NCBI GenBank assembly: GCA_003450815.1
Contig: DMES01000002.1
Location: 1-64,000 of the forward strand
Source: Elusimicrobiota bacterium
GTDB lineage: Bacteria > Elusimicrobiota > Elusimicrobia > Elusimicrobiales > UBA9959
Reading direction: 5' to 3'
DNA length: 64,000 nt
Shown: piece after piece, positions 39,043-47,526 of the stretch
Numbering within the stretch: the first letter of the stretch is position 1
How the letters are laid out: each line of letters starts with the position of its first letter
Made by a program: the position numbers and the translations under genes
Notes under the pieces: model-generated
What the model saw: only the letters and a program-made list of their open reading frames with translations
The model's database searches: none
Told to the model about the DNA's origin: nothing

Positions 39043-39464
39043 ACAGGATTTTAGACTGTTCACGCAAGGTAAGGTTCCTTATTGTGGGCGTCTGGAACAC
39101 GTTTTTCGGCTATGGCGTATTCTTTGTTATGGATACAGTTTTAGCCGCTTTGTTCCCTTCCCGACGGCTGGCCTATATGTCCGCCATTGTGGCGTCCAAT
39201 ATTATTGCCGTGTTAAACGCTTATATACTGCACCGGCGAATAACTTTCAGGTCCGCTTCCAAAGGGCGGCTGAAGTTGATGGAGTTTTTTAGATTCTGCG
39301 CCACTTACGCTTTTACAATGGGTTTGAGTATAGGTTTGATGCCGGTATTTGTGGAGCTGTTGCGCTTTTCTCCGAAGTCCGCTGGCTTGCTGGTTACCCT
39401 GCTGTGCGCTTTACTCAGCTATTTCAGCCATGCCAGATTTTCCTTCAAAGAGCCCATATCCTGA
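39039..39464 (+). CDS. GtrA-family membrane protein, likely CTG start
   Basis: About 141 residues with four membrane helices: FLIVGVWNTFFGYGVFFVMDTVL, YMSAIVASNIIAVLNAYILHRRITF, FCATYAFTMGLSIGLMPV, and a last helix before ARFSFKEP. GtrA proteins are thought to flip polyprenyl-phosphate-sugar. No ATG, GTG or TTG lies in frame near the expected start; a CTG at 39039 overlaps the gtrB stop and has agagagg 8 bases upstream. The open frame upstream is a shadow of gtrB. Confidence 0.82.
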   Translation: MNRILDCSRKVRFLIVGVWNTFFGYGVFFVMDTVLAALFPSRRLAYMSAIVASNIIAVLNAYILHRRITFRSASKGRLKLMEFFRFCATYAFTMGLSIGLMPVFVELLRFSPKSAGLLVTLLCALLSYFSHARFSFKEPIS

Positions 39465-39605
39465 AAAAAAACCAAAGAATTTGAGCGGCTGTTTAGTTGT
39501 TCCTCACTCACAGAGCACCTGTATGCCCGTTTTTCGCCTCGCATTTATCTCAAATCCAAGCCTCCAGCGCGGGCTTTATTAATGCAGGCCTCAGTAATGG
39601 TAAAA

Positions 39606-39611
39606 TATAAT
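39606..39611 (+). promoter_or_regulatory. Possible -10 element before the second rfbC-like gene
   Basis: A TATAAT with an upstream tggtaaaa lies 44 bases before the ATG at 39655, in a 190-base gap after gtrA. No convincing -35 is visible. The rest of the gap shows nothing recognisable. It may start a new transcript here. Confidence 0.35.
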
Positions 39612-39654
39612 CAGGGCGCGAAGCGGTTCCAGTTGCAACCATTCGGGTATATAA

Positions 39655-40191
39655 ATGCGCATAATAAATACGGGCTTAACAAGCGTTCATATAATAGAGC
39701 CTACTACGCATAAGGACCTGCGCGGATCTTTTGCCAAATTTTTTAATAGCCGGGAATTCGGGGAAGCCGGTCTTGAGCGCGATTTCAGAGAAAGTTATTA
39801 CTCAGTATCGGCTAAAAATGTAATAAGGGGAATGCATTTCCAGGTCCCTCCGGCTGATCATTCCAAGCTGGTTTATGTTCCGCATGGCGCCATTCTGGAT
39901 GTCGTTCTGGATATCCGTAAAAAATCAAAAACTTACGGCAAATTCATTGAAACCGAACTTTCCGGAAAAAACAGCAGGGTAATATATATCCCGAAAGGCT
40001 GTGCCCACGGCTTTTTGTCCCTGGAAGACGGTTCTGTATGCGTCTATATGCAGACCAGCGTTTATTCAGCTGCCAATGACTGCGGTATTAAATGGGATTC
40101 TTTCGGTATGGACTGGCCGTGCTCTAATCCAGGTCTTTCGGACAGGGACAGGTCTTTTTTGCCGCTTTGTGAATATACATCCCCGTTTTAG
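39655..40191 (+). CDS. Second RfbC-like sugar 3,5-epimerase (cupin)
   Basis: 178 residues. It keeps DLRGSFAKFF, the catalytic VIRGMHFQ (His61), Tyr131 in VCVYMQTS, and IPKGCAHGF. It is diverged from the rfbC at 12105 and lies next to a GDP-fucose-synthase-like gene rather than dTDP genes, so it may act on a CDP- or GDP-linked 4-ketohexose, as RfbC homologues do in CDP-ascarylose pathways. Specificity cannot be read. Confidence 0.75.
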   Translation: MRIINTGLTSVHIIEPTTHKDLRGSFAKFFNSREFGEAGLERDFRESYYSVSAKNVIRGMHFQVPPADHSKLVYVPHGAILDVVLDIRKKSKTYGKFIETELSGKNSRVIYIPKGCAHGFLSLEDGSVCVYMQTSVYSAANDCGIKWDSFGMDWPCSNPGLSDRDRSFLPLCEYTSPF

Positions 40192-40203
40192 TGAGGAGTT
40201 CTT

Positions 40204-41160
40204 ATGATTGAAATTTCCAAAAAGAAAATAATGCTTACCGGCGGCGCAGGCTTTCTTGGCTCTTTCGTGTCCGCAAAACTGAAAGCCCGCGGCTGCGAAG
40301 ATGTTTTCATTCCCAAAGAACAGGAATATGACCTTGTTACGGCGGCGGCTGTTAAAAAAGTTTTCAGGGTTTCTAAACCGGATATTGTTATACATCTGGC
40401 GGCAAAGGTGGGGGGGATAGGTGCCAACCGGGAAAACCCGGGCAAGTTTTTCTACGATAATCTTATGATGGGCGCCCAACTGATGGAGGAGGCTCGTCTG
40501 GCCGGGGTAGAAAAGTTTCTGGCCTTAGGCACCATCTGCGCGTATCCGAAACTAACTCCGGTGCCGTTCAAGGAGGAAAATCTCTGGAACGGCTACCCGG
40601 AAGAGACCAACGCTCCATATGGCCTTGCAAAAAAAATGCTGCTGGTTCAGTCCCAGGGATACCGGCAGCAGTACGGCTTTAATTCAATTTTTCTGCTGCC
40701 TGTAAACCTCTATGGACCTGGTGATAATTTTAATCCCGGCTCCTCGCATGTTATCCCTGCCCTCATAAAAAAGTGTGTGGAGGCTGTCAAATCTGGAATT
40801 GAGGAAGTGACTGTATGGGGTACCGGAACCGCCACAAGGGAATTTTTGTATGTTGAAGATTGCGCGGAAGCTATAATCCTGGCCTTGGAAAAATATGACT
40901 CGTCCGAGCCTGTCAACATAGGCGCCGGGTTTGAGATATCAATAAAAGATCTTGCCGGGCTTATCGCCGGACTTGCCGGCTTCAAAGGAAAATTGGTCTG
41001 GGATGCGTCAAAGCCTGACGGCCAGCCGCGCCGTATGCTTGACACTTCCCGGGCCGCGAAAGAATTCGGTTTTAAGGCCTCAACCGATTTTGAAGCCGGC
41101 CTGAAAAAAACCATAGACTGGTACAGACGGGGTCTGGAAACCAATGTCACGACAAATTAG
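40204..41160 (+). CDS. fcl: GDP-L-fucose synthase
   Basis: 318 residues. LTGGAGFLGSFVSAKL binds NADP; HLAAKVGGIGANRENPGKFFYDN, LGTICAYP, and the catalytic YGLAKKMLLVQ with LPVNLYGPGDNF are diagnostic of the epimerase-reductase that turns GDP-4-keto-6-deoxymannose into GDP-L-fucose. The substrate would come from gmd at 15529. It supplies the two GT11 fucosyltransferase-like proteins further on. An RBS (gaggag) precedes the start. Confidence 0.9.
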   Translation: MIEISKKKIMLTGGAGFLGSFVSAKLKARGCEDVFIPKEQEYDLVTAAAVKKVFRVSKPDIVIHLAAKVGGIGANRENPGKFFYDNLMMGAQLMEEARLAGVEKFLALGTICAYPKLTPVPFKEENLWNGYPEETNAPYGLAKKMLLVQSQGYRQQYGFNSIFLLPVNLYGPGDNFNPGSSHVIPALIKKCVEAVKSGIEEVTVWGTGTATREFLYVEDCAEAIILALEKYDSSEPVNIGAGFEISIKDLAGLIAGLAGFKGKLVWDASKPDGQPRRMLDTSRAAKEFGFKASTDFEAGLKKTIDWYRRGLETNVTTN

Positions 41161-41204
41161 TTATGCAACAAATGTTATGTTGGAGATCATTGTTCCAAAA
41201 GTAG

Positions 41205-41338
41205 TGTAGTCGCAGAGCTTGCTCTGCCCAAAAAATCCAGCGGTAGGGATCTGCCGTGCTATTTGGCGGATACTCTGCCGGACAAGTCTATCTATGCGTT
41301 CCGAACGCAAATTAGGCAAAGCAAGCTTTGCGACTACA
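41205..41338. repeat. Double-hairpin MITE-like element, copy 1 (long)
   Basis: It starts tgtagtcgcagag and ends tttgcgactaca, so its outer ends are inverted repeats. Inside, gcagagcttgctctgc near the left end and gcaaagcaagctttgc near the right end are each palindromic. About 80 bases separate the two hairpins. The whole 304-base gap (41161-41464) has no gene. A short version lies at 47440-47493. Confidence 0.85.
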
Positions 41339-41464
41339 TACAACTGGAAAACTGAATAAGCATTATGTCGCGTAATTAGTTTGTTGCGATACTAGCTCTG
41401 AAGCGCTGAAGTTCTGGAAGATTAAATCGAGCTATGCGTTCCTTTAAATTCACTTGAGCGACTA

Positions 41465-43318
41465 ATGAAAAACACCACCTTGTCCGGCGGGCTTTTAAGT
41501 TTACTGGTGCGCCTCTGGCGCCACCTGACCCGGCGCCGTCAGCGTCAGTTCGTGCTGTTATTGGGCCTTATGCTGGTCAGCGCGGTGGCGGAAGTTGTCA
41601 GCCTGGGCGCAGTGGTGCCGTTTCTGGCCATCCTCACCTCTCCGGAGCGGGTGTTCGCCTATCCTGTTGTGGCTAAGCTGGCGCTTACCTTTGGCATTAC
41701 CTCCGCCTCGCAATTGCTGCTGCCCGTAACATTCGCGTTTGCCGCCGCCGCAGTAATAACCGGGGCTATCCGAATGTTTCTGTTGTGGGTCAGTACCCGG
41801 CTTACTTCTGCCAGCGGTTCAGAACTAAGCAGCGAGGTGTACCGCCGCACCCTCTATCAGCCTTATAGGGCGCATGTGGCCCGCAACAGCAGCGAAATTA
41901 TCAGCGGCATCATTAACAAAGTAAACGGCGTGGTGTTCGGGGTTATGCTGCCATTGTTGATGCTGGTTAGTTCAACCATATTACTGGTGTCTATCCTGCT
42001 CGCTTTGATAGCCATTAATCCTTTGGCTGCTTTGGTGGCCACTGTCGGCTTCGGCGCAAGTTACGGCGTAATCACCTGGAGATACCGCCGACGCCTGTAT
42101 ATAAATGGCCAGCGCATAGGTCATGAGCAAACCCAGGTGCTAAAAGCGCTACAGGAGGGGCTTGGCGGCATCCGTGATATTATTTTGGACGGCGCGCAGC
42201 CTATATATTGCGACATATACCGGCAGGCAGACTTGCCGTTCCGGCAGTCGGCGGGGGACAACTCGTTCATAGGCCAAAGCCCCCGTTACACTATGGAAGC
42301 CATAGGGATGGTTCTGATAGTTTCTTTAGCATATGGCCTCAGCCGTCAGGCGGGGGGGATAGCCACAGCCATGCCGGTGCTGGGCGCTCTGGCGCTCGGC
42401 GCGCAGCGCCTGTTGCCTGCCCTACATCAGATATACAGCGCCTGGACAAGCATTGCCGGCAACCAGGCACAATTGACGGATACCATAGAAATGCTGGAAC
42501 AACCGCTGCCTCTTGAGTTACAGCAGCCCGAACCGGAGCCGCTAGTCTTCAATGAGGCCATCCGCTTTGAAAGCGTTGGTTTCCGCTATAGCAAAGACGG
42601 TTCCTCGGTGCTGGACGGACTCACTTTTACCATTCCCAAAGGCGCCCGTGTCGGTTTTGTCGGGAGCACCGGCAGCGGCAAGAGCACCACCCTTGACTTG
42701 CTGATGGGTTTGCTGACGCCCGATAGCGGTAAAATTCTGGTGGATGGCATACCCATCGCCGGTACCCGCAGGCGGGCTTGGCAGCGGGCTATCGCGCATG
42801 TTCCGCAAAGCATCTACCTTGCAGATACCACACTGGCGGAGAACATAGCTTTCGGCGTGCCGCGGGCCGACATAAATATGGAGCTGGCGCGGCAGGCGGC
42901 CCGGCAGGCACGGATAGCTGATTTCATAGAAAGCAGGCCTGGTGGTTACAACGCCTATGTGGGGGAGCGGGGCATCCGTCTTTCAGGGGGAGAACGGCAG
43001 CGCATTGGCATTGCCAGGGCGCTCTACAAACAGGCCTGCGTGCTGGTGTTTGACGAGGCTACCAGCGCCCTGGATAGCGCTACCGAGCGGGCAGTGATGG
43101 ACGCCATAGAAGGAGTCAACCGGGATGTTACCATTCTGCTGATCGCGCACAGACTTACCACCCTGCGGCGCTGCGACACTATTTTTGAACTGGAACACGG
43201 CCGCGTGGCGGCGCAAGGCTCATACGAGCAATTGCTTGAATCAAGTCCGGCTTTCCGGCAGGCGGCTCAGGGGCCGCAGAGCCCGGAGCGGGGAGATAAA
43301 CCCGAAGATCTTAACTAA
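41465..43318 (+). CDS. ABC transporter, fused permease-ATPase (PglK/MsbA-like flippase)
   Basis: 617 residues. Six membrane helices fill the first 330 residues; the ATPase domain has Walker A VGSTGSGKST, LSGGERQRIGIAR, Walker B VLVFDEATSALDS and the H-loop LIAHRL. Members of this type flip lipid-linked oligosaccharides or lipid A. Its place between the double-hairpin element and an inverted repeat, and its GC-ending codons, hint at separate acquisition. The locus also has a Wzx candidate (54062), so two flippases may act on different substrates. Confidence 0.85.
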   Translation: MKNTTLSGGLLSLLVRLWRHLTRRRQRQFVLLLGLMLVSAVAEVVSLGAVVPFLAILTSPERVFAYPVVAKLALTFGITSASQLLLPVTFAFAAAAVITGAIRMFLLWVSTRLTSASGSELSSEVYRRTLYQPYRAHVARNSSEIISGIINKVNGVVFGVMLPLLMLVSSTILLVSILLALIAINPLAALVATVGFGASYGVITWRYRRRLYINGQRIGHEQTQVLKALQEGLGGIRDIILDGAQPIYCDIYRQADLPFRQSAGDNSFIGQSPRYTMEAIGMVLIVSLAYGLSRQAGGIATAMPVLGALALGAQRLLPALHQIYSAWTSIAGNQAQLTDTIEMLEQPLPLELQQPEPEPLVFNEAIRFESVGFRYSKDGSSVLDGLTFTIPKGARVGFVGSTGSGKSTTLDLLMGLLTPDSGKILVDGIPIAGTRRRAWQRAIAHVPQSIYLADTTLAENIAFGVPRADINMELARQAARQARIADFIESRPGGYNAYVGERGIRLSGGERQRIGIARALYKQACVLVFDEATSALDSATERAVMDAIEGVNRDVTILLIAHRLTTLRRCDTIFELEHGRVAAQGSYEQLLESSPAFRQAAQGPQSPERGDKPEDLN

Positions 43319-43407
43319 GTTTTTTTTGGAAGGCTGAAACAGAAAATATATCAAAAGCAATAATTATCTTTCATCCCTCCGGCTGTAGAACCCAGGCAAA
43401 ATGCAGG

Positions 43408-43474
43408 TATGCATAAAATTTAACCTATAAGTGAAAAAATATGCATAAAAAGTTGATTACAGGTTAAATTTTAT
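43408..43474 (+). promoter_or_regulatory. Palindrome and direct repeats before the DUF4143 ATPase gene
   Basis: ataaaatttaacct (43413-43426) and aggttaaattttat (43461-43474) are exact reverse complements. tatgcataaaa occurs twice (43408 and 43440). TTGATT at 43453 and TAGAAT at 43476, 17 bases apart, could be a promoter whose transcript starts almost at the ATG. It looks like an operator or a leaderless promoter region. Confidence 0.5.
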
Positions 43475-43486
43475 ATAGAATTGAAT

Positions 43487-44665
43487 ATGTTCAAAAAGCG
43501 CTATCTTACCAGCCACATAGCCGCCGACCTGGCGGAAAAGATGGTTTTTATCGGCGGTCCCCGCCAGGTGGGTAAAACCACTCTTTCAACCGGCCTTCTT
43601 AAAGAATATTTTTCAGATATCGCCTATTTTCTTTGGGATAACAGACAAGACCGTAAAAATATGCTGGCATCAAATTGGCCCGGCTCCGCTCAGGTATTGG
43701 TGTTGGACGAACTGCATAAAATGAAGGGCTGGAAAGGCTACGTTAAAGGGGAGTACGACAAACTTAAAGACAGGTATAAATTTTTGGTAACCGGCAGCGC
43801 CCGGCTGGATATATTCCGCAAGGGCGGGGATTCCCTGCAGGGCCGCTATCATTATTACAGGCTTCATCCTTTTACGCTGGCGGAAATGCTTCATGTGGAT
43901 AATTCCGGCATTACGCCGTTTTCCGAGCTGGAAATTAAGCCGCACACCGCTATTTCCGAACTGGCCGCGCTTGAAAAATTCGGTGGCTTCCCTGAGACGC
44001 TTTCAAAGCAGAGCGAAACCTCACTGCGGCGCTGGCACAACGAGCGCGTTGAACGGGTTTTTCGTGAAGATATACGCGATGTGGAATTTGTGAGGGATAT
44101 AAGTTCCATGAAGCTTTTGGGCGACATCCTGCCGGAAAGGGTGGGCGGGCTACTTTCAATAAATTCCCTGCGGGAAGATCTTAACGCCAGTCACGGCGCC
44201 GTGGCGCGCTGGGTGGAACTGCTTGAAACTTTTTATTACATTTTTAGAATTTATCCGTATGCCACCTCAAAGTATAAGTCAATGAAAAAAGAGCCCAAGG
44301 TTTACCTATGGGACTGGTCCGAAGCAGGCGATCCCGCCAAACGATTTGAAAATATGGTGGCTTCGCACCTGCTTAAGCTGGCGCACTTCCTGCGAGACAG
44401 GCATGGGTATAAAGCTGAACTTAATTTCCTGCGCGATCTGGACCGCAAGCGGGAAGTGGACTTTATTGTTTCTGTGGATAACAAACCATGGTTTAGCGTT
44501 GAGGCCAAATTGAGTGATGAGTCTGTCTCCCCGAATCTGGTTTACTTTAAAGAAAAACTGGCTATCCCGTTCAGCTATCAGGTTGTAGGCAAAAAAGGCG
44601 TTGATAGTCTAAAAGGCGGAATCCGCACTATTTCAGCGGACCGTTTTTTTGCGGCGTTGGTATAA
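43487..44665 (+). CDS. AAA_14/DUF4143 ATPase
   Basis: About 392 residues from the ATG at 43487; a TTG at 43481 is alternative and neither has an RBS. The N-terminus has IGGPRQVGKTTL (Walker A) and VLVLDELHKM (Walker B); the C-terminal half has the DUF4143 nuclease-like region with DRKREVDFIVS and EAKLSDESV, like an archaeal Holliday-junction resolvase core. The role of this large family is unknown. It has its own promoter-like region and is foreign to the sugar pathway. Confidence 0.85.
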   Translation: MFKKRYLTSHIAADLAEKMVFIGGPRQVGKTTLSTGLLKEYFSDIAYFLWDNRQDRKNMLASNWPGSAQVLVLDELHKMKGWKGYVKGEYDKLKDRYKFLVTGSARLDIFRKGGDSLQGRYHYYRLHPFTLAEMLHVDNSGITPFSELEIKPHTAISELAALEKFGGFPETLSKQSETSLRRWHNERVERVFREDIRDVEFVRDISSMKLLGDILPERVGGLLSINSLREDLNASHGAVARWVELLETFYYIFRIYPYATSKYKSMKKEPKVYLWDWSEAGDPAKRFENMVASHLLKLAHFLRDRHGYKAELNFLRDLDRKREVDFIVSVDNKPWFSVEAKLSDESVSPNLVYFKEKLAIPFSYQVVGKKGVDSLKGGIRTISADRFFAALV

Positions 44666-44674
44666 GGCTGAAGG

Positions 44675-46363
44675 ATGAGGCAAAACACACATCAAAAGAA
44701 GGAATCGTCTTCAACCACCACTGATTCTGTTTGCGGAATTCAGGCCAAAGGGCTGGTCAGTGTGGGTTTGCCCGCGTATAACAGGCCGGGACCCTTAAGA
44801 CGGATGCTTGAAATTATCACCTCCCAGACATACCGCAATCTTGAGATAATAGTGTCGGATAACGCGTCTTCCGACAGTGGAGTGAAAGAAGTAGTGGAAG
44901 AGTTCCTTCTTTGTGACCCGAGAATTAAATATTACCGGCAGGAGCGGAACATCGGGCTGCTTCCCAACGCCGAATTCGTGCTTAAAAAATCTACTGGCGA
45001 ATATTTTACCTGGGTTTCTGATGACGATTGGCGCTCCCCGGAGTTTATAGAACTTCTTGTAGCGGAGCTGGAGAAAGATAAGGCGATAAACCTGGCTTTC
45101 TGCGACTATCACGAAGTGCGCGAGGACGGCAGCCGGGCTACGGAATACCCGCCGACGCACCTGAAAGTTTTCAAGCCTTTTCAAAGCCGATGCAGGCTTC
45201 TCAGAACGCTGTCATATTATTTGCAGGACGCGTTTCGCGGCAAGTGCAACCTTTTTTATTCGGTGTTCAGGAAGGCTGCGCTTGACACGCTTGACTTCAG
45301 GGAAATAAGCGGCAGCTATCTTAACATAAATACGGATAGCCTTCTGGTATTCAATATGCTGCAGAAGGGGCCGGCCGCCATAGTTTCCGAGGCCATGTGC
45401 ACTCTTACCTGCGGGAATCAAAAACATTACGCGGGGGAGTTCGGCGGCCAGTGGGTAAGCGGCCGGAGTTTTTTTTGCAAATTCCGCGCGCTTTGGGCTG
45501 AGCATAGGCGGGACGCGGTTCTTTTTATAAAGAACGCGGAGTCGTTTACCGAAAAAATATTTATCGGGTCTGCTTTTCTGCCCAGGTTCGCGCTGTTCTT
45601 CTCCGCGGCGGCGGCTAGGAAAATATATAAGACGGCGGGTAAGGGCATCCCCGAAAGCGCGCAGGTTGAAGTTTCTGACCCGAAGGGATTGCAGCTTCCA
45701 AATGTCACGCTGGTGGCTATGGCAACCCGTAATGTGGAGGAAACAGTATGCGCCCTTGAGTATAGCTGCCGCGGAGTTAAATTCGGAAGTGTGAAACTGC
45801 TGTCGCATTATACTCCGCCCGGCCTCTGCAGGAATCCTGAAATAGAGTTTCTGCGCATAGAAAAGGCTAAAGATATAGATGAGTGGTCTTACAATATAAT
45901 TTACGGCCTTAATGTCCACATAAAAACGGATTTCGCGCTTTTGGTCCATGCCGACGGGTTTGTTGTTAACCCCGCTTCTTGGCGGAAAGAGTTTATGGAT
46001 TATGATTATATAGGCGCCCCCTGGCCTCTGCCCACCGACGATTTTTCTTACCGCGATGTCAACGGAAATATTGTAAGAGTGGGCAACAGCGTTTCCCTGC
46101 GCAGCAAGCGCCTGCTGGAGCTGCCGGTGAAGCTGAACCTGCCCTGGGAGCCTTACCACGGTTTCTATAACGAAGACGGCTTTATCTGCGTTAAGAACAG
46201 GCATATCTACGAAGCCAACGGCATCAAGTTCGCGCCTCTTGAGGTGGCCAGATATTTTTCTCACGAGGCCATGATCCCTGAAGTCAAAGGGATAAAGCCT
46301 TTTGCTTTCCATAAATGGGCCGGCTCTAACAGTTGCTACCCAAGGTTTAAAGCCATATGCTGA
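44675..46363 (+). CDS. GT2 glycosyltransferase fused to DUF5672
   Basis: 562 residues. The N-terminal GT2 domain (SVGLPAYNRPGPLRRMLEII, IVSDNASSDS, WVSDDDWRS) spans about 25-290. The C-terminal domain has LVHADGFVVNPASWRKEF, YDYIGAPWPL and VGNSVSLRSKRLLELP, as in DUF5672, itself glycosyltransferase-like. Two transfer activities in one chain are plausible. It overlaps the next gene by 7 bases. Confidence 0.78.
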   Translation: MRQNTHQKKESSSTTTDSVCGIQAKGLVSVGLPAYNRPGPLRRMLEIITSQTYRNLEIIVSDNASSDSGVKEVVEEFLLCDPRIKYYRQERNIGLLPNAEFVLKKSTGEYFTWVSDDDWRSPEFIELLVAELEKDKAINLAFCDYHEVREDGSRATEYPPTHLKVFKPFQSRCRLLRTLSYYLQDAFRGKCNLFYSVFRKAALDTLDFREISGSYLNINTDSLLVFNMLQKGPAAIVSEAMCTLTCGNQKHYAGEFGGQWVSGRSFFCKFRALWAEHRRDAVLFIKNAESFTEKIFIGSAFLPRFALFFSAAAARKIYKTAGKGIPESAQVEVSDPKGLQLPNVTLVAMATRNVEETVCALEYSCRGVKFGSVKLLSHYTPPGLCRNPEIEFLRIEKAKDIDEWSYNIIYGLNVHIKTDFALLVHADGFVVNPASWRKEFMDYDYIGAPWPLPTDDFSYRDVNGNIVRVGNSVSLRSKRLLELPVKLNLPWEPYHGFYNEDGFICVKNRHIYEANGIKFAPLEVARYFSHEAMIPEVKGIKPFAFHKWAGSNSCYPRFKAIC

Positions 46364-47349
46364 CCACGGAACTATATAACGGGCAGGGGCTTGGCAATCA
46401 ATTGTGGAGTTATGTCGTAACAAGAGCGCTAGCCCTGGACAGGGGTCTTGATTTCGGGATAATGCGCCGGGAGAAGTTTAAAGGCGGGGATTTTATGGGG
46501 CTGGATTTCGGAAAGCGCGTGGAAGGAGGCTCCGGGCCTGAGGGCGGTCCGCCGTCTTCGCTGCCGCGCGGGATTATTAATTACTATGTTGAAAAAGACA
46601 TCTGGCATCCAGAGCACCATTGCGATATACGGGATTATGACCCGGGTTTGCCTGCTGTCCCTGATAACACAAAAATAGAGGGTCTTTTTCAGTCGGAAAA
46701 ATACATAGCGCACAGGAAAAATGAGATCAGGGAATGGCTGCGGGTTAAGCCGGCTTTTGACTGCCGTGATTTCTCCGCCGAAAATATATGCATCCTGAAT
46801 GTGAGGGGCGGGGAATATAAAGGCAATCCGGACCTGATACTGCCAAGAAAATACTGGACTGACGCCGTTGCCAATATGCTCCTGGTCAACTCCAGACTTA
46901 AATTTGTGGTGATAACCGACGACGTGAAATATGCGGGTAACCTGCTGCCGGAATACAAGGCTTTCCACTTTGACATAGGCAAGGATTACTGCATTGTAAA
47001 GAATGCCAGATATCTTATACTTGCCAATTCAAGTTTTTCTTTTTTTCCGGCCTGGACCAGTGAGGCTGTAAAATATGTAATAGCCCCCAAGTACTGGGCG
47101 CGGCATAATGTTTCTGATGGGTTCTGGGCCTGTGCGTTCAATCTTTACCGGGACTGGCTATGGCAGGACCGCGACGGGAAACTGTTCACCTTTGAAGAAT
47201 GTGAAAGCGAATATGCCGACTATAAGGTAGAAAACGGACTTGAGAAATTCGGCGACAAACCCCCTTCGCCGCGGCGGTCTTTACTTGAAAAATATGCCAG
47301 GGGAATTTTAGATGCCGCCTCAAAAGCCAAGCATCGTCTTCTGGATTGA
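46357..47349 (+). CDS. GT11-like alpha-1,2-fucosyltransferase, divergent
   Basis: 330 residues. NGQGLGNQLWSYV matches the GT11 N-terminal motif (GGLGNQMFQY), ILNVRGGEYKGNP replaces the HxRRGDY motif, and LILANSSFSFFPAW matches the NSSFSWWGAW motif. It would add L-fucose from GDP-fucose. The C-terminal 70 residues beyond the last motif are basic and unlike the family. GDP-fucose would come from gmd and fcl. Confidence 0.72.
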   Translation: MLTTELYNGQGLGNQLWSYVVTRALALDRGLDFGIMRREKFKGGDFMGLDFGKRVEGGSGPEGGPPSSLPRGIINYYVEKDIWHPEHHCDIRDYDPGLPAVPDNTKIEGLFQSEKYIAHRKNEIREWLRVKPAFDCRDFSAENICILNVRGGEYKGNPDLILPRKYWTDAVANMLLVNSRLKFVVITDDVKYAGNLLPEYKAFHFDIGKDYCIVKNARYLILANSSFSFFPAWTSEAVKYVIAPKYWARHNVSDGFWACAFNLYRDWLWQDRDGKLFTFEECESEYADYKVENGLEKFGDKPPSPRRSLLEKYARGILDAASKAKHRLLD

Positions 47350-47366
47350 ATTGATGGGTTTATAAG

Positions 47367-47397
47367 TTGGCAGACTGGTAAAGTAAAAGAATATAAT
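47367..47397 (+). promoter_or_regulatory. Possible promoter before the 47.5 kb gene
   Basis: TTGGCA at 47367-47372 and TATAAT at 47392-47397 are 19 bases apart, a little long. The hairpin element 47440-47493 would lie in the 5' leader of the transcript. Confidence 0.4.
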
Positions 47398-47439
47398 CCC
47401 TTGTTGTTAGTGCGCGTGACAGAATAATATGGACAATGC

Positions 47440-47493
47440 TGTAGTTGCAGAGTTTACTCTGCCCAAAAAGGCAAAGCAAGCTTTGCCGCTACA
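47440..47493. repeat. Double-hairpin MITE-like element, copy 2 (short)
   Basis: It starts tgtagttgcagag and ends tttgccgctaca; gcagagtttactctgc and ggcaaagcaagctttgcc are its two hairpins. It matches both ends of copy 1 (41205-41338) with a few changes but lacks that copy's middle 80 bases. Confidence 0.85.
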
Positions 47494-47526
47494 AGGCTAT
47501 GTCAGTGCCTATCTGCCGAAGGTGTT

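Noticed and set aside
45212..46423. 403-codon minus-strand frame
   Set aside because: It is antisense to the GT2-DUF5672 fusion gene, which has clear motifs and operon overlaps; the reverse frame has none.
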